Source of the DNA: Theocolax elegans
Taxonomy: Eukaryota > Arthropoda > Insecta > Hymenoptera > Cerocephalidae
DNA length: 64,000 bases
Reading direction: 5' to 3'
Assembly (NCBI GenBank): GCA_026168455.1
Contig: CM047428.1
Coordinates: forward strand, 22,286,759-22,350,758
Under the pieces are notes generated by a model. The model saw only the letters and a program-made list of their open reading frames with translations. It made no database searches and had not been told where the DNA came from. Positions within the stretch are counted from its first letter, which is position 1, and each line of letters begins with the position of its first letter. Positions 1 through 10,929 of this stretch are shown here, one piece after another. The translations under genes were made by a program, and so were the position numbers.

Positions 1-2
1 TT

Positions 3-2168
3 AAGCTAGCGGATCCAGAGTTCCATAAATCTGCACAGATCGATATTTTATTAGGATCGGGTCCGTCTCTTTCGCTTTTTTGCATCGGTCAAATAAATTT
101 AGTTGACCAATCGATGAATTTATATTTACAAAAAACTAAGCTAGGATGGATAATTGGAGGCCACTGCGATGCAAAGGTACTGATTAATAAGGCCAGATGC
201 AATTTGATTGATTTGCACAACGACTTAGAAAAATTTTGGAAGATCGAAGAGGGTCCTCAACAACTTAATTACTCTAAAGAAGAAATTGCGTGTGAAAATC
301 ATTTTGTTCATCATACAATTCGTGAACCTTCAGGACGATATATTGTCACGCTTCCGTTCAAGGATAATTTCCTCGGATTAGGAGAGTCAAAAAATCAAGC
401 TCTCAAATGATTGAATTTATTGCTTAAAAAATTCGATAAAAATTTTGAATTTAAAAAGAACTATAGCGCGGTAATTAATGAGTATATTTCATTAGGACAC
501 ATGTCTGAAATTCAAGACGATAATGAACAAGGATTTTATTTACCTCATCACGCCGTAATAAAAGAGTCGAGTACAACTACAAAATTACGCGTTGTATTTG
601 ACGGCTCCGCAAAGACAAGCAGCGGTTTATCTCTCAACGATGTGCTTATGATTGGACCCACGATTCAAGACGATATATTTTCTCTTTTGCTTCGATTTCG
701 TACTTACAATTACGTTATATCCGCCGATATTGAGAAAATGTACCGACAAGTCGCAGTACGAGAAGACGATAGAAAATACCAACGTATTTTATGGAAAGAA
801 GACGACAAGATTAAGACGTTTCAACTTAACACTGTTACGTTTGGATTAGCATCGGCTCCTTTCTTGGCGATTCGTTGTTTGAAGCAATTGGCTGAAGATG
901 AAGGTCATGATTTTCCTATCGCGTCAAAAATTCTGAAAAGAGATTTATACGTCGATAATTTATTAACCGGCGCAGAAACAATAAAAGAAGCATGTGAAAT
1001 CCGTGATACAATTACCCAACTCCTCTCAAGAGGTGCATTTAATTTACGCCAGTGGGCCTCAAATGATAAGAGGATATTACACGGTTTAAGTGACGAACAA
1101 ATCGATACGAATTTTCAGTTCGATAGAAATCAAAATGTTAAGACTCTCGGACTTTCATGGCATGCAAAGGAAGATTGCATAAAATATATTGCAAATTTTA
1201 CAGAAAAAATGAAGGCACGTTCAAAACGAAAGATTTTTTCAGAAATTGACAAGATTTACGATCCGTTAGGGTTACTAGGCCCAATAATTTTGTATGCAAA
1301 AATAATTATGCAAGAAATATGGAAGTTAAAGCTAGATTGGGACGAATCGATTCCTGCAAGTATTTACACACAATGGACAGAATTTTGCAACAATCTTCCA
1401 CTCATAAATAAGCTTTCGTTCCCGAGACAGTCAATTTTAAAGAACAAAAAAATTGTGCAATTGCATGGATTTTGCGATGCAAGCACAAAGGGATACGGAG
1501 CTTGTATTTATTTGCGGTGTATCTCTGCAGCAGGCGAGATAAATTGTCAATTATTATGTGCAAAATCACGAGTAGCTCCATTAAAGGCCACCACTATTCC
1601 TCGGTTGGAATTATGCGCTGCGCTTCTCCTTGTACGATTATTTAAAAAAGTAATCCATACAATTAACATTTCGTTGCAAAAAATAATATTCTGGACCGAT
1701 TCTGCAATTGTACTACATTGGATTAAATCTTCATCCAATACTCTTAAAGTGTTTGTCGCTAATAGAATTGCAGAAATTCAGTCAATAGACGAACTCCATG
1801 AATGGCGGCACGTACGTACGCACGATAATCCAGCCGATGGTTTATCACGAGGACAGCTACCGCAAGAATTTATTAAAAATTTGATGTGGTTTAATGGTCC
1901 AAATTGGCTTAGCAACAAGGACGATAAATGGCCTCAAACCATCATTCCTGGACTTACGGAAAATTTACCCGAATTAAGGAAAAATGCATGCCTTTTTACA
2001 TCTTTAAAAGACGAACAAGAAATAAAAACCAATAAATTAAATGCATTTCAATTCAAATTTGAAACGTTTGAAAAATTTTCGTCCTATCAAAAATTAAAAA
2101 GATTTGTAGCTCTATGTCTATATTGGAAACAAAAAAGAAAGTTCACAAGCTTACTGTTGAAGATTTGA
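3..2168 (+). pseudogene. pol: BEL/Pao pol: protease tail, reverse transcriptase and RNase H
   Basis: One frame runs from the window edge to 2168, broken only by TGA at 408-410. Counting residues from 411, the reverse transcriptase has a RVVFDGSAKTSS block near residue 60 and the first catalytic Asp in SADIEKMY at about 106. The YxDD box reads YVDN at about 180-183, so one metal-binding Asp is replaced by Asn. RNase H follows with GFCDAS (Asp about 356), RLEL (Glu about 400) and WTDSA (Asp about 430). The frame ends in KRKFTSLLLKI; the expected linker to integrase continues in another frame from about 2130, where an A-rich run (aaaaaag) marks the probable indel. The domain assignment is secure. 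Loss of activity is inferred from the stop, the Asn and the frameshift. Confidence 0.88.
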
Positions 2169-3535
2169 TTAACGCCGAAATTATTATAATAAAACGTTTA
2201 CAAGAAGTTTGTTTTTCAAAGGAAATTCTTAGCTTAAAAAATAAATGTGATTTGAAGAAAACTAGTAAACTAATTCCACTTTCTCCATTTATAGACGACA
2301 ATAGTATTATGAGAGTTGGGGGTCGATTAAAAAATTCAGATATTTCATATTCACAGCAGCATCCGATACTTCTTCCAAAATCAAATCACGTTACTGATAT
2401 AATTATACGCGATTTTCATGAAAGAAATCATCACGCAGGCGCCCAGAGCACTTTGTGTACATTACGAGAAAAATTTTGGCTCCTTGATGGGCGTAATCAA
2501 GTGCGAAAAATAATTAGACGTTGTCTAAAATGTTTTCGAGTAAACCCTCCAATCGTCGAATATAAAATGGGTGATTTACCCAGTATACGCGTATCACAAG
2601 CTCGCGTCTTCAGCAATGTTGGAATCGACTTCTGCGGACCTTTTCTCATAAAAGAAAAGAAATATCGTAACACTAAACAAATTAAGGTGTACGTAGCCGT
2701 ATTCGTTTGTTTAGCAATAAAGGCAGTACATTTTGAAATTGTAAGCGATTTAACAACAGAAGGTTTTTTAGCAGCTTTACGAAGATTCATATCAAGAAGA
2801 GGTAAACCAACAAACATCTACTCAGATAACGCAACTAACTTTGTTGGAGCAAATAGAGAGCTTCAAGAAATCTATAACCTTATGAAAGCGGATGCAATTT
2901 ACAATTTTTTCACTATTCAAGAAATAAGGTGGCACTTCATTCCACCTCTCTCCCCACACTTCGGCGGTTTGTGGGAATCAACGGTCAAAAAATTCAAATA
3001 TCACATGAAAAGAGTAGTCACAAATTTATTATTTACGTACGAAGAATTTAACACATTTGCCATTGAAATAGAAGCCATAATTAATTCACGCCCTCTTGTT
3101 CCTTTATCCACCGATCCTAACGATTTACCCGCCCTTACTCCAGGTCACTTTTTAATCGGCGATTCGTTTGCGAGCTTACCAGAAGCAGACTTTACTAACA
3201 CACCATCAAATAATTTCTCACGTTGGCAACACATACAAAAGGTTCGTCAACATTTTTGGAAAAGATGGTACAAAGAATACATCAACGAATTAAATATTCG
3301 CAATAAATGGGCCACTGGAGAACATCCCATAAAGGAGAATACAATCGTTCTACTCCGAGATGACAATGCTCCTTCAATGCAATGGATTTTAGGCCGAGTC
3401 ATCGAGTGTCATCCAGGTGCGGATGGAGTAATAAGAACTGTGACAGTGAAAACCGCTACTAGTGTTTTCAAAAGAAGTGTAAAAAAGTTATCAATCTTAC
3501 CCATAAAAGACAATTATAATAGAGACTTTAAGTAA
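2114..3535 (+). pseudogene. BEL/Pao pol: integrase
   Basis: Homology starts near 2140 (HKLTVEDLINAE), in a different frame from the upstream pol. The zinc-binding HHCC motif is seen as H102, H106/107, C137 and C140. The DDE catalytic triad is D172 (GIDFCGPF), D238 (IYSDNATNF) and E288 (GGLWEST), with 65 and 49 residues between them. The second gap is close to 50, which is typical for BEL/Pao. The C-terminal part with WILGRVIECHPGADG is the usual post-core domain of this family. The integrase frame itself is intact to its TAA, but it has no in-frame connection to the upstream enzyme. Confidence 0.88.
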
Positions 3536-3571
3536 CCCTTATTATATAAGTTGATCGAAATAATCTCTCAA

Positions 3572-3581
3572 CGGGGGGAGT
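3572..3581 (+). other. Polypurine tract of the BEL/Pao element
   Basis: The run cggggggag lies 36 bases after the integrase stop and directly before the TGTTAAAT start of the LTR. This is the expected place for the plus-strand primer. Confidence 0.75.
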
Positions 3582-3582
3582 A

Positions 3583-4319
3583 TGTTAAATCACGTAAAGT
3601 TAGGATTTAATATTTTACTTTATTATTATATATTCTCTATTATCGTAGCATATATTAGATACTTAATAATTTTAATTAGATAGTTTATTAAAGAAAGATA
3701 CAATTATTTAAGTATCTAAAGAAAAGAAATAATTATATATTCAGTTTTGTACACTAAATGTAAACGTGACTAAATTCAATAATCAAGCATTAAAATATTT
3801 TGTCTCTTCGGCTGTAATAAACACTAAGTTTATAATAGTTAGAAAAAAAGGTAAGAAAATAAACTCAAAATAAGACGTACAATGTTTCGACCATATGAGG
3901 CTCGCGACACTACCGAACGTTCCTCGCAAAAAGGGCTTCGATCATAAACTGACCCTCCAGCGGTCACTTTTCACAGCGAATGCGTCGGCGGAAAATTCCC
4001 AGGTATTAATTATTACTATAGGTCCTCTTTTTTTTAGTTCGAAGACAGTCGAAGAGACAACAACCTTTTTGTAACTCACTCAGTGAGACGGTCTACAACG
4101 AGTCCTCGCCTAGTACGCTTCGACGCTAGAGCGAGAGACCTATACGCACCTTTGTATTTTTACTTATTCAATTTCCACTGTATTATATTCACTATCTTAG
4201 AATTGTATTTTATTTTATATTAAATTTTCTTAGAATAAATATTGTTTTATTAATTACAATAGTATTGTTTTATTTACTCAACCTAAACAGTTATTTCGGA
4301 TTAAGTTTCGGGATAATAA
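3583..4319 (+). repeat. 3' LTR of the BEL/Pao element
   Basis: It begins with TGTTAAATCACG immediately after the polypurine tract. A polyadenylation signal AATAAA is at 4234-4239. The 3' border is uncertain: the TCGGGATAATA end near 4319 resembles other BEL/Pao LTR ends, but a TG...CA style end at 4289 is also possible. No second copy lies in the window to settle it. Confidence 0.7.
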
Positions 4320-4367
4320 GTGCTAAAAAAAAGAAATCACTACATGACACCCAAGGCTCAAATAAAT

Positions 4368-4368
4368 T

Positions 4369-4400
<32 letters not shown>

Positions 4401-4525
4401 CTCTCCCGCTCCCATCCATTCTTACTCTGCCGTTCACTCTCTCGCTTCCGCTCCCACCCATTCTCTCTCTGCAATTCACTCTTTCTCTCGTTCTCTGTCT
4501 ATCGTGCTCTCTTTTACTCTCTCCC
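4368..4525 (+). repeat. (ATCT)n microsatellite and CT-rich tract
   Basis: Seven to eight ATCT units at about 4370-4401 are followed by an imperfect CTCTC-rich stretch. Apparent reading frames here are low-complexity Ser/Leu strings and are not genes. Confidence 0.9.
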
Positions 4526-4751
4526 GCCTAAAATGTTTTTGGACGTACAGACCCATACCAAACACGTGTTTAAAATAATATAGTTTAGGTGGACGAGACT
4601 AAATAAAGTAGGTTTGCGGGGAATAAAATAACCAGAGAAATAAAATGCAGTTTTACTCCATTCACTGAAGTTAAACGATTAGGATGAACTACAAGATTAG
4701 ATTCGTATACATTTATAATAAAAGACGAAAATATATAATAATGTATCATAC

Positions 4752-5493
4752 CTCTACGGTTATCCATGTTGCGCTCTTGTGATGGCGAACGCGATCGATG
4801 TCTAGAACGAGAGTCACGGTGTGATATTGAATATGACGATAAATGTGAATGTAATGTACGTTTCGATGGAGAACTTCGACGAGACTGTGATCGCCCCTTA
4901 CTTGATGACAGTGATCTACGCCGCGATGAAGATCTTGATCTTCTACGAGACGGTGACCGCTCGTTACTAGATGTCAGTGATCTACGACGCAATGGAGATC
5001 TTGATCTTCTGCGAGACGGTGACCGCTCGTTACTAGGTGAAAGTGATCTACGACGCGTTGGAGATCTTGATCTTCTACGTGACGGTGACCATTCGTTACT
5101 AGATAACAGTGATCTACGACGCGATGGAGATCTTGATCTTCGACGAGACTGTGACCGCTCGTAACTAGGGGAACGTGACAGTAATTTACAAACCAATGAA
5201 GACCTTGATGTTCGAGGAGTCTGCATATGATCGTTGCTAGGGGAACGAGACAGTAATTTACGAACCGATGAATTCCTTGATGGTCGAGGAGACTGTGTCC
5301 GATCGTTGCTAGGAGAACGTGACAGTAATTTACGGACCGATAAAGTCCTTGCTCTTTGAGGAGAATGTGGCCGCTCGATACTAGGAGATTGAGAAGACTG
5401 AGGCCGATATTTACTACGGGATCGAAATTGTGACTGTGACTCATTATAAATGAAGGGTGACACTGATTGTGAGCTACGATGACGTGACTGAGC
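4752..5493 (-). CDS. Arginine/serine-rich (RS) exon, SR-type protein
   Basis: An open minus-strand stretch runs from a plausible acceptor (TTTAAAATTACAG ending at 5494) to a near-perfect donor (GAG|GTATGA at 4752/4751), 742 nt in length, ending in phase 1. It encodes tandem units of about 23 residues of the form SPSNERSPSRRRSRSP, plus diverged units of the RKLLSRSPSNDR type. RS repeats are typical of splicing factors and of RNA polymerase II-associated proteins, but no RRM or other domain is visible, so the exact protein cannot be named. No matching flanking exons were recognised. The exon sits between a BEL/Pao LTR and a TTAA MITE, so it may be a stranded fragment of a gene. Confidence 0.5.
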
Positions 5494-5553
5494 CTGTAAT
5501 TTTAAACGTGAATGATTATTCGACTCATTGCTTGAATGAGCGAGTTTGGTGCA

Positions 5554-6536
5554 TTAATCCTTTGAAGCACGGTGTCTTTCATGTAATACACCTTTTCGTA
5601 ATACATTTTTCAGTTGATTAAAATTGAATTTTAGTGCAAATTTTTTATTTTTTATTTCAATAACATGTTGCTAATATATGTATGTAAAAAAATTAATATT
5701 TATGATGAATTATATTAATTTGAATGTTTTTTATTATTATATTATATTATATTGAATGTTTTTTTTACAACAAATGTATGCTGAAAAGAAACCATCGTTG
5801 AAATAAGACGAAACTGGGTACTCGGGGGTTTTCGGCATCGCTGATCACGCATCTGTCCTCAGATTTTCAAAATTCAAAATGGCGGATCTAAGATGGCCGA
5901 CTGAAATGTAAAAATTTACTTGATCGAGGTGAAACTGGGTACTCGGTGGTTTCGGGGTCGCTGATTACAAATTTGGCCGCAAATTTTCAAAATTCGAAAT
6001 GGCATATCCAATATGCCCGACAAAAAAGTAAAAATTTACTTGATCGAGATGAAACAGGGTACTCGAGGGTTTTCGAGCGAATACAACATGACGGTCCAAA
6101 ATGAAAAAATATATTTGATTGAAATCAAACTGAATACTGAATACTATTACATTTTCAAGATAAAATATAGCAGATTCAACAAGCGGTCAGGATGGCTGAA
6201 ATTTCATAGTTTGTCTCCTGCAACCTCGAAAACTTCACGTACCCATTTTTATTTCGATCAAGTAAATTTTTACATTTCGGTCAGCCATATTGGATCACGC
6301 CATTTTGAATTTTGAAAATCTGTGGCCAGATTCGTGATCAGTGACCCCGAATAACCCCAGTACCCAGTTTCACCTGAATCAAATAAAATGTTAAATTTTT
6401 GGCGGCCATCTTGCATCCGACATCTTGAATTTTGAAAATCTGAGATCAGATTCGTGATCAGCGACTCCGAAAATCTCCAAATAACTCGTTTCAGCTATTT
6501 TCCGTGCAAGTAAAAACGTATGCTTCAAAGGGTTAA
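5554..6536. mobile_element. TTAA-flanked MITE with internal inverted 125-bp repeats (piggyBac-like ends)
   Basis: The element is bounded by TTAA at 5554-5557 and 6533-6536. Its short inverted ends read CCCTTTGAAGCA after TTAA on the right-hand side, with one mismatch on the left. TTAA targets and CCC-type tips are characteristic of piggyBac-related non-autonomous elements. Two to three copies of a unit of about 125 bp (core GAAACTGGGTACTCGGGGG, then CAAAATGGCGG) lie at 5810-6080. Inverted copies lie at 6230-6490, so the interior can fold back. It has no transposase frame. Confidence 0.75.
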
Positions 6537-6645
6537 GTAAATCCAACCATACATCATTTCTTACCGAGTGAGAATCACGTGATTTTGGTTGTGAAGTACG
6601 AAGATCTTCATTGGTGGATGATAAAATTCGTCCCGACCCAGCCAA
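6537..6645 (-). other. Short Ser-rich open stretch beside the MITE (possible exon remnant)
   Basis: On the minus strand a short Ser/Asn/Arg-containing frame (SSTNEDLRTSQPKSRDSH) runs up to the MITE border. Together with the RS exon on the other side, it could be part of one gene split by the MITE. However, the two frames are not in register when the MITE is removed, and its 5' part overlaps the start of Gypsy homology on the other strand. Weak support only. Confidence 0.2.
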
Positions 6646-7387
6646 GACAGAGCCTATAAGGGTTTATCCGGCTCCCAAGAACCTCAAACAGCTTCGACGA
6701 TTCCTCGGCATGGCGTCGTGGTATCGGCGTTTTATGCCGCTTACCCGTCTCACAAAGAAGAACCAAGGGTACGAGTAGTTAGATAAACAGGAACAAGCCT
6801 TTCAGCAGTTGAAGGCCCTGATCATGACTGCTCCAGTTGTTCGACGTCCCAGTGCAGATGGAGTGTTCAGCCTGCACACGGACGCGAGCGATACCGGCAT
6901 AGGAGCCGTGCTCGTCCAAGAGATAGACGGAGAGGAAAGAGTCATTGAGTTTGCCAGTGGCATTCTCACAGCACCCGAGAAGCATTATAGCGTTACGGAG
7001 AGGGAATGCTTGGCCGTGGTCTGGGCTATTAATAAGTACAGACCTTACATCGAAGGGTACCACTTCAAAGTGATAACGGATCATAGTAGTCTTCGCTGGT
7101 TGTGTAATATGAGAAATCCAACCAGCCGACTAGCGAGATGGGCTCTAGAGCTTCAAGCGCATGACTTTGTCGTCGAGCACAGAAAAGGAGCTCTGCATCA
7201 CGTTCCCGATGCCCTATCTCGCATGTATGAAGACGACGAGCCTACAGAAGCAGCAATGTCGTGGGCTCAAACTACTGAAGATCCTTGGTACCTAGACTGG
7301 ATCAAGAACGTTTCCGACCTCGTGATTTCCCCGACTGGAAAATATTCGGAGGAAATCTATACATCTATCGCCCTGATAAGGAGTTAG
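6608..7387 (+). pseudogene. Gypsy pol fragment: end of reverse transcriptase and RNase H
   Basis: The frame starts in the RT thumb (PKNLKQLRRFLGMASWYRRF) and is interrupted by TAG at 6776-6778, where related elements have a Trp (YEW). It then continues into RNase H with FSLHTDASDTGIGAVL (Asp), TERECLAVVWAI (Glu), VITDHSSLRWL (Asp) and the terminal PDALSRM motif. Homology leaves this frame near 7310-7335 and moves to another, so an indel lies there; the frame ends soon after at 7387. Family assignment is secure. Confidence 0.85.
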
Positions 7388-7578
7388 AGGAAGTGATGGA
7401 TGACGAGCAAGCATGGAAGCTGGTCGTACCCGTAGAGAATCGTCACTCTATTCTGAGAGAGTATCCCTACGACCCCTCAGCTGGCCATCTCGGAAGGGAA
7501 AAGACATTCGCCCGCGTGGCCCAAAACTATTATTGGCCACGGTTATACGCAGAAGTTGCGGATTACGTCAGGCGATGA
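7325..7578 (+). pseudogene. Gypsy integrase zinc-finger segment
   Basis: After the frameshift, the linker (FPDWKIFGGNLYIYRPDKELEE) and the N-terminal zinc finger region (AGHLGREKTFARVAQNYYWP) are recognisable. The first finger His appears replaced (EYPYDPS where EYHDDPT is usual). At the end, adjacent TGA and TAA (7576-7581) break the frame just before the CQQC half of the finger. A small deletion plus insertion around cgatgataagtg explains this without changing the downstream frame. Confidence 0.8.
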
Positions 7579-7581
7579 TAA

Positions 7582-8853
7582 GTGTGCCAGCAATGTAAGG
7601 TCGAGCAACGTGCTCCCTCAGGGTTAATGGATCACCGTCAATCGGACAGACTATGGCAGGTGATATCAGGAGATATCACTGGTCCGCTTCCACGCTCTAG
7701 CCGAGGATACGAATACATCCTAGTATTCCAGGATTTATTCACGCGCTGGATTGAAGCAATCCCGATAAGAAAAGCTAACGCAAAGACGATAGTCCGCGAA
7801 CTTCACGAACGAGTGATTAACCGGTTCGGCACCCCGGAAGTATTTCATTCGGACAACGGGACCGAGTTTAAAAATAAACTCATAGACGAATACCTCGAAA
7901 CTAAGGGAGTGTATCATTCGACGACACCCCCTTATCACACACAGGGCAATCCTGTCGAGAGGGCCAATCGGACCCTTAAGACAATGGTGGCGTCGTATAT
8001 CCAGGATAAGCACAGCGACTGGGACGACAAGCTGCCAGAGTTAGTCTTTGCACTAAACACAGCGGTGCAAAGTTCTACTGGATGGAGCCCGGCTATGCTG
8101 AACTATGGTCGCCAACCCGAGGCGCCTAGTACAGCTCGTCGAGAGCAAGACTGGCTTGCCCAGCAACAGTTTGAGTTCCGTCGACTGCAGGATTGGAACG
8201 ACAAAATCAAACAGTTGCCAAGACTGCACAAGAACGCAAATCGTCAGTCGGCTGCCAGTAAGGCCCGGCAAGACGAAATCTTCAACTCACGACGAAGGCC
8301 AGCGGAATTTGAGGTAGGAGATCTGGTGTGGAAACGCAACCGGATCCTCTCGTCCAGTGCACAAGGTATCTCGGCTAAGCTTGCTCCGAAATACACAGGG
8401 CCATATCTGATCATCAGTAGGAAAGGTGTGAATACATATGTCATACAAGATGATCAAGGGGACCAAGAGGTATCTCATATAGAGCATCTGAAGAGATACG
8501 TCCCCGAAAATGATGTTGAGTCAACTGAAGAGGATAAACGTGAGCAACCTCAACCGCCGAGGGATCAACAAGCGACGTGCGACCCGCCTGTAGCGAGCGA
8601 ATGCTCCCCTGCGAGGGAGAATAATGCGAGCGAGTCCCCTGGCGAGGGAAGTCGGTGTAATCCGCGCAAGACGTCGCGTACGTCTTTAGATAGGTCCCGC
8701 GTTACCAGACGACAGCGTGGTCGTCCTCGGAAAGCAACCGCGACCGGAAAGCGCCGATCACCCATAGAGCGGTCTGCCAATGCAGATTCTGAACCAGTTC
8801 CCCCGAGACGAGGACGAGGGCGACCTCCAGGCTCACGACCGAAGCGGACGTAA
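7582..8853 (+). CDS. Gypsy integrase core with AT-hook-like C-terminal tail
   Basis: 423 codons are open after the double stop. The DDE core shows D31 (ISGDITGPL), D91 (FHSDNGTEF) and E127 (QGNPVERANRTLK), with 35 residues between the last two, the classical DX35E spacing. A GPY/F-like segment follows (AKLAPKYTGPYLIISR). The last 110 residues are low complexity, Arg/Pro/Ser-rich, and carry two AT-hook-like motifs: RGRPRK near 378-384 and RGRGRPPG near 410-417. A chromodomain is not seen. The segment is open but belongs to a broken element, so no active product is expected. Confidence 0.8.
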   Translation: MCQQCKVEQRAPSGLMDHRQSDRLWQVISGDITGPLPRSSRGYEYILVFQDLFTRWIEAIPIRKANAKTIVRELHERVINRFGTPEVFHSDNGTEFKNKLIDEYLETKGVYHSTTPPYHTQGNPVERANRTLKTMVASYIQDKHSDWDDKLPELVFALNTAVQSSTGWSPAMLNYGRQPEAPSTARREQDWLAQQQFEFRRLQDWNDKIKQLPRLHKNANRQSAASKARQDEIFNSRRRPAEFEVGDLVWKRNRILSSSAQGISAKLAPKYTGPYLIISRKGVNTYVIQDDQGDQEVSHIEHLKRYVPENDVESTEEDKREQPQPPRDQQATCDPPVASECSPARENNASESPGEGSRCNPRKTSRTSLDRSRVTRRQRGRPRKATATGKRRSPIERSANADSEPVPPRRGRGRPPGSRPKRT

Positions 8854-9116
8854 AGCGCCAGCAGCGGCCGAAGGCTGAGGCGGCCTTCAAAGAGGCTGCC
8901 TTTGAATACAGGTTAACCTGTAGCCCCAGCCTTCATCGAGCGGAACGGGAGGTTCTGACAAACCTAGTTGTCCGCTCTGCCGCTGCATGGAGATTAAGCA
9001 TCTGAAACAGTTTCCTCGCATCCTGATAAACCTGATTAAGAGCAACTCGTTAACTCTCTTTCCCGTTCCTTGAGGAACAGAATCCACATACAGAGTATGT
9101 GGAATCTGGAAGGGGG
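8854..9116 (+). other. Gypsy 3' untranslated stretch and polypurine tract
   Basis: Non-coding DNA between the integrase stop and the LTR. It ends in the purine run GGAAGGGGG that directly precedes TGTAACGG. Confidence 0.7.
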
Positions 9117-9246
9117 TGTAACGGTAAGTGAGTTACCGATCAGGTACGCAACGCGAAAGAGGATATACAGCACGGCGCGCGCACTAACGCGCGTGAATCG
9201 TGCGCGCCCAGCTGGCAGTACCGATATAGTGCGCGCACGGTGTATA
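9117..9246 (+). repeat. Gypsy 3' LTR, proximal part
   Basis: It starts with TGTAACGG. The segment contains GC-rich, palindrome-like GCGCGCAC motifs and ends at TGTATA, where the foldback element is inserted. The remainder resumes at 15262. Confidence 0.8.
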
Positions 9247-9261
9247 TCGTCGCCTCCGAAT

Positions 9262-9560
9262 AAAAACATTCTAACTCAGAAATCGCTTGGAAAATACGTT
9301 AACTCAAAATTCGCTTGGAGAACACGTTAACTCAGAAATTGCTTCGAGAACAAGTTAACTCAGAAATTGCTTGGAGAACACGTCAACTCAAAAATCGCTT
9401 GGAAAACACGTTAACTCAGAATTCGCTTGGAGAACACGTTAACTCAGAAATCGCTTGGAGAACATGTTAACTCAAAATTCGCTTGGACAACACGTTAACT
9501 CAAAAATCGCTTGGAGAAGACTTTAACTCAAAAGTTGCTTGGAGAACACGTTAATTCAGA
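9262..9560 (+). repeat. 28-bp tandem array, left arm of FB1
   Basis: About ten units with the core CGCTTGGAGAACACGTTAAC followed by TCAGAAAT or TCAAAATT. Units differ by a few substitutions. The same array occurs in reverse at 14945-15235. Confidence 0.9.
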
Positions 9561-9766
9561 GGATGATTTTTGGCGCCTCGATTTAAGTTGGCACCACTGC
9601 CAAAAATTTTTAACAGTTCAAGAATAAATAAAAAAACTTTCATATATTTATAAACCTATTTTTTTTTTATTTTCTCTAAGCGTTCTTATTATACACTAAT
9701 GCGTTCTCCTAAAAAAGGTGGAAAATTCTTTAAATATTAGTACATAAATTTATTTCTACTATAAAA

Positions 9767-10925
9767 TATAGTACACAGGTGTATATTCTCTCAGATAAAA
9801 GTTGTCGCCTCAGCATAAGCGAGGATAATAATATAATTCATTTGAGGGGATTATCGGATATTACTCCAGAAGTGTAAATAAAACTATTCACCCTGTTCAC
9901 TTTGATAATAGCTTACTTAATTATATGAATTTCTAAATTGATTCAATGCTGCTAAATTTTGTATTAATTAACTTAAATAATGAATTTAATTTTGACTTAA
10001 TTATAATACTAGCCAAGATGCTCGCTTCGCTCGCAGTTAAATAGTATTGTTAACATAATAATTCTTTACCATCAAATTACATGTAATGTAATATTCAAAA
10101 AATTACTTTTTAAAAACTATTTAGTAAAATAATTTATAGTACTAGTAATTAAATAAATATTACAATTATATAATTTGTTGGGATAAATCCGTAATAATTA
10201 ATTGAAGAATGATCATTTTTACTATTTATATCATTAACAATTTCTGTTACTCCCAATAATTAATTCTAATATTATTATTTACATTAATACCTGATAAACT
10301 TTATATAATTCATAATAGATCGATTCATATTAATAAATTATTAATTATAACATTCCAATTAGAATTTAAAATATCACATGTACTAGGATGACAAATATTA
10401 GAAGTTCAAATAGAAATAACGATTTGTTTTTACAATTTTTGATATATTGATTTGTTATATTATTTTTGATATATTGTTTACTTATATATATATATCCCCA
10501 TTAAAAAATCTCACTGGAGATCTCAGATCATATCCCAGGTAAGATGTCATACCAAAAACTCATTTCAGCAATTTTTCGTTCATTACACGTTTTAAACCTT
10601 CTTATGTAGATTGATACCTTGTTTAAGTGGGTATCATACTCAATTACAAATACAAATTTCGCACCAGAAAATAGCAGACGAAAAAACAACTAATTTACTT
10701 ATAACAATTAATAAAAACAAATTTACGCAAAAACAGGAGTTAGTTGCCCTCCGTTATGTAATTATCTATCATTTTACAAAGCTTCAAGTTACTATAACAA
10801 CATGTCACCGAGAAAACCTTGAAAAATGCAATATTCTTATAATTTCTTGTATGAAAAATAAAATACAACTCTTCAGACATTTTCGAAATTTCAATGAAAA
10901 CAGCTTCAGCCTGGATTTGAACCGG
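9767..10925. other. AT-rich interior of FB1 with a tRNA-like B-box
   Basis: No gene was recognised. Near 10895-10925 the minus strand reads CCCGGTTCAAATCCAGG, a T-arm-like hairpin with an RNA polymerase III B-box consensus. No D-arm accompanies it, because simple repeats start directly beside it. It may be the tail of a tRNA-derived SINE. A reading frame at 10611-11000 is not supported by any homology. Confidence 0.4.
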
Positions 10926-10929
10926 GACC

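Larger units (their letters stand above)
1..4319 (+). mobile_element. BEL/Pao LTR retrotransposon, 5' part outside the window, decayed
   Basis: The window opens inside the pol reading frame. In order it shows the end of an aspartic protease region (retropepsin A17 type, with an ADPEFHKSAQIDILLGSG-like tail), reverse transcriptase, RNase H, an HHCC zinc-binding domain and a DDE integrase core. A polypurine tract and one LTR follow. This order is standard for BEL/Pao. The 5' LTR and gag lie outside the window. Coding capacity is lost through an in-frame TGA at 408-410 and a frameshift near 2130-2145, so the copy cannot move by itself. The right border is set by analogy with BEL/Pao LTR ends and may be off by some tens of bases. 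Confidence 0.88.

Noticed and set aside
1547..2817. Minus-strand frames inside the BEL/Pao pol gene
   Set aside because: They are shadows of the well-supported plus-strand reverse transcriptase and integrase.
4766..5164. 132-codon plus-strand frame rich in Asp, Arg and Leu
   Set aside because: It is the antisense of the RS repeats; the minus strand has matching splice sites.
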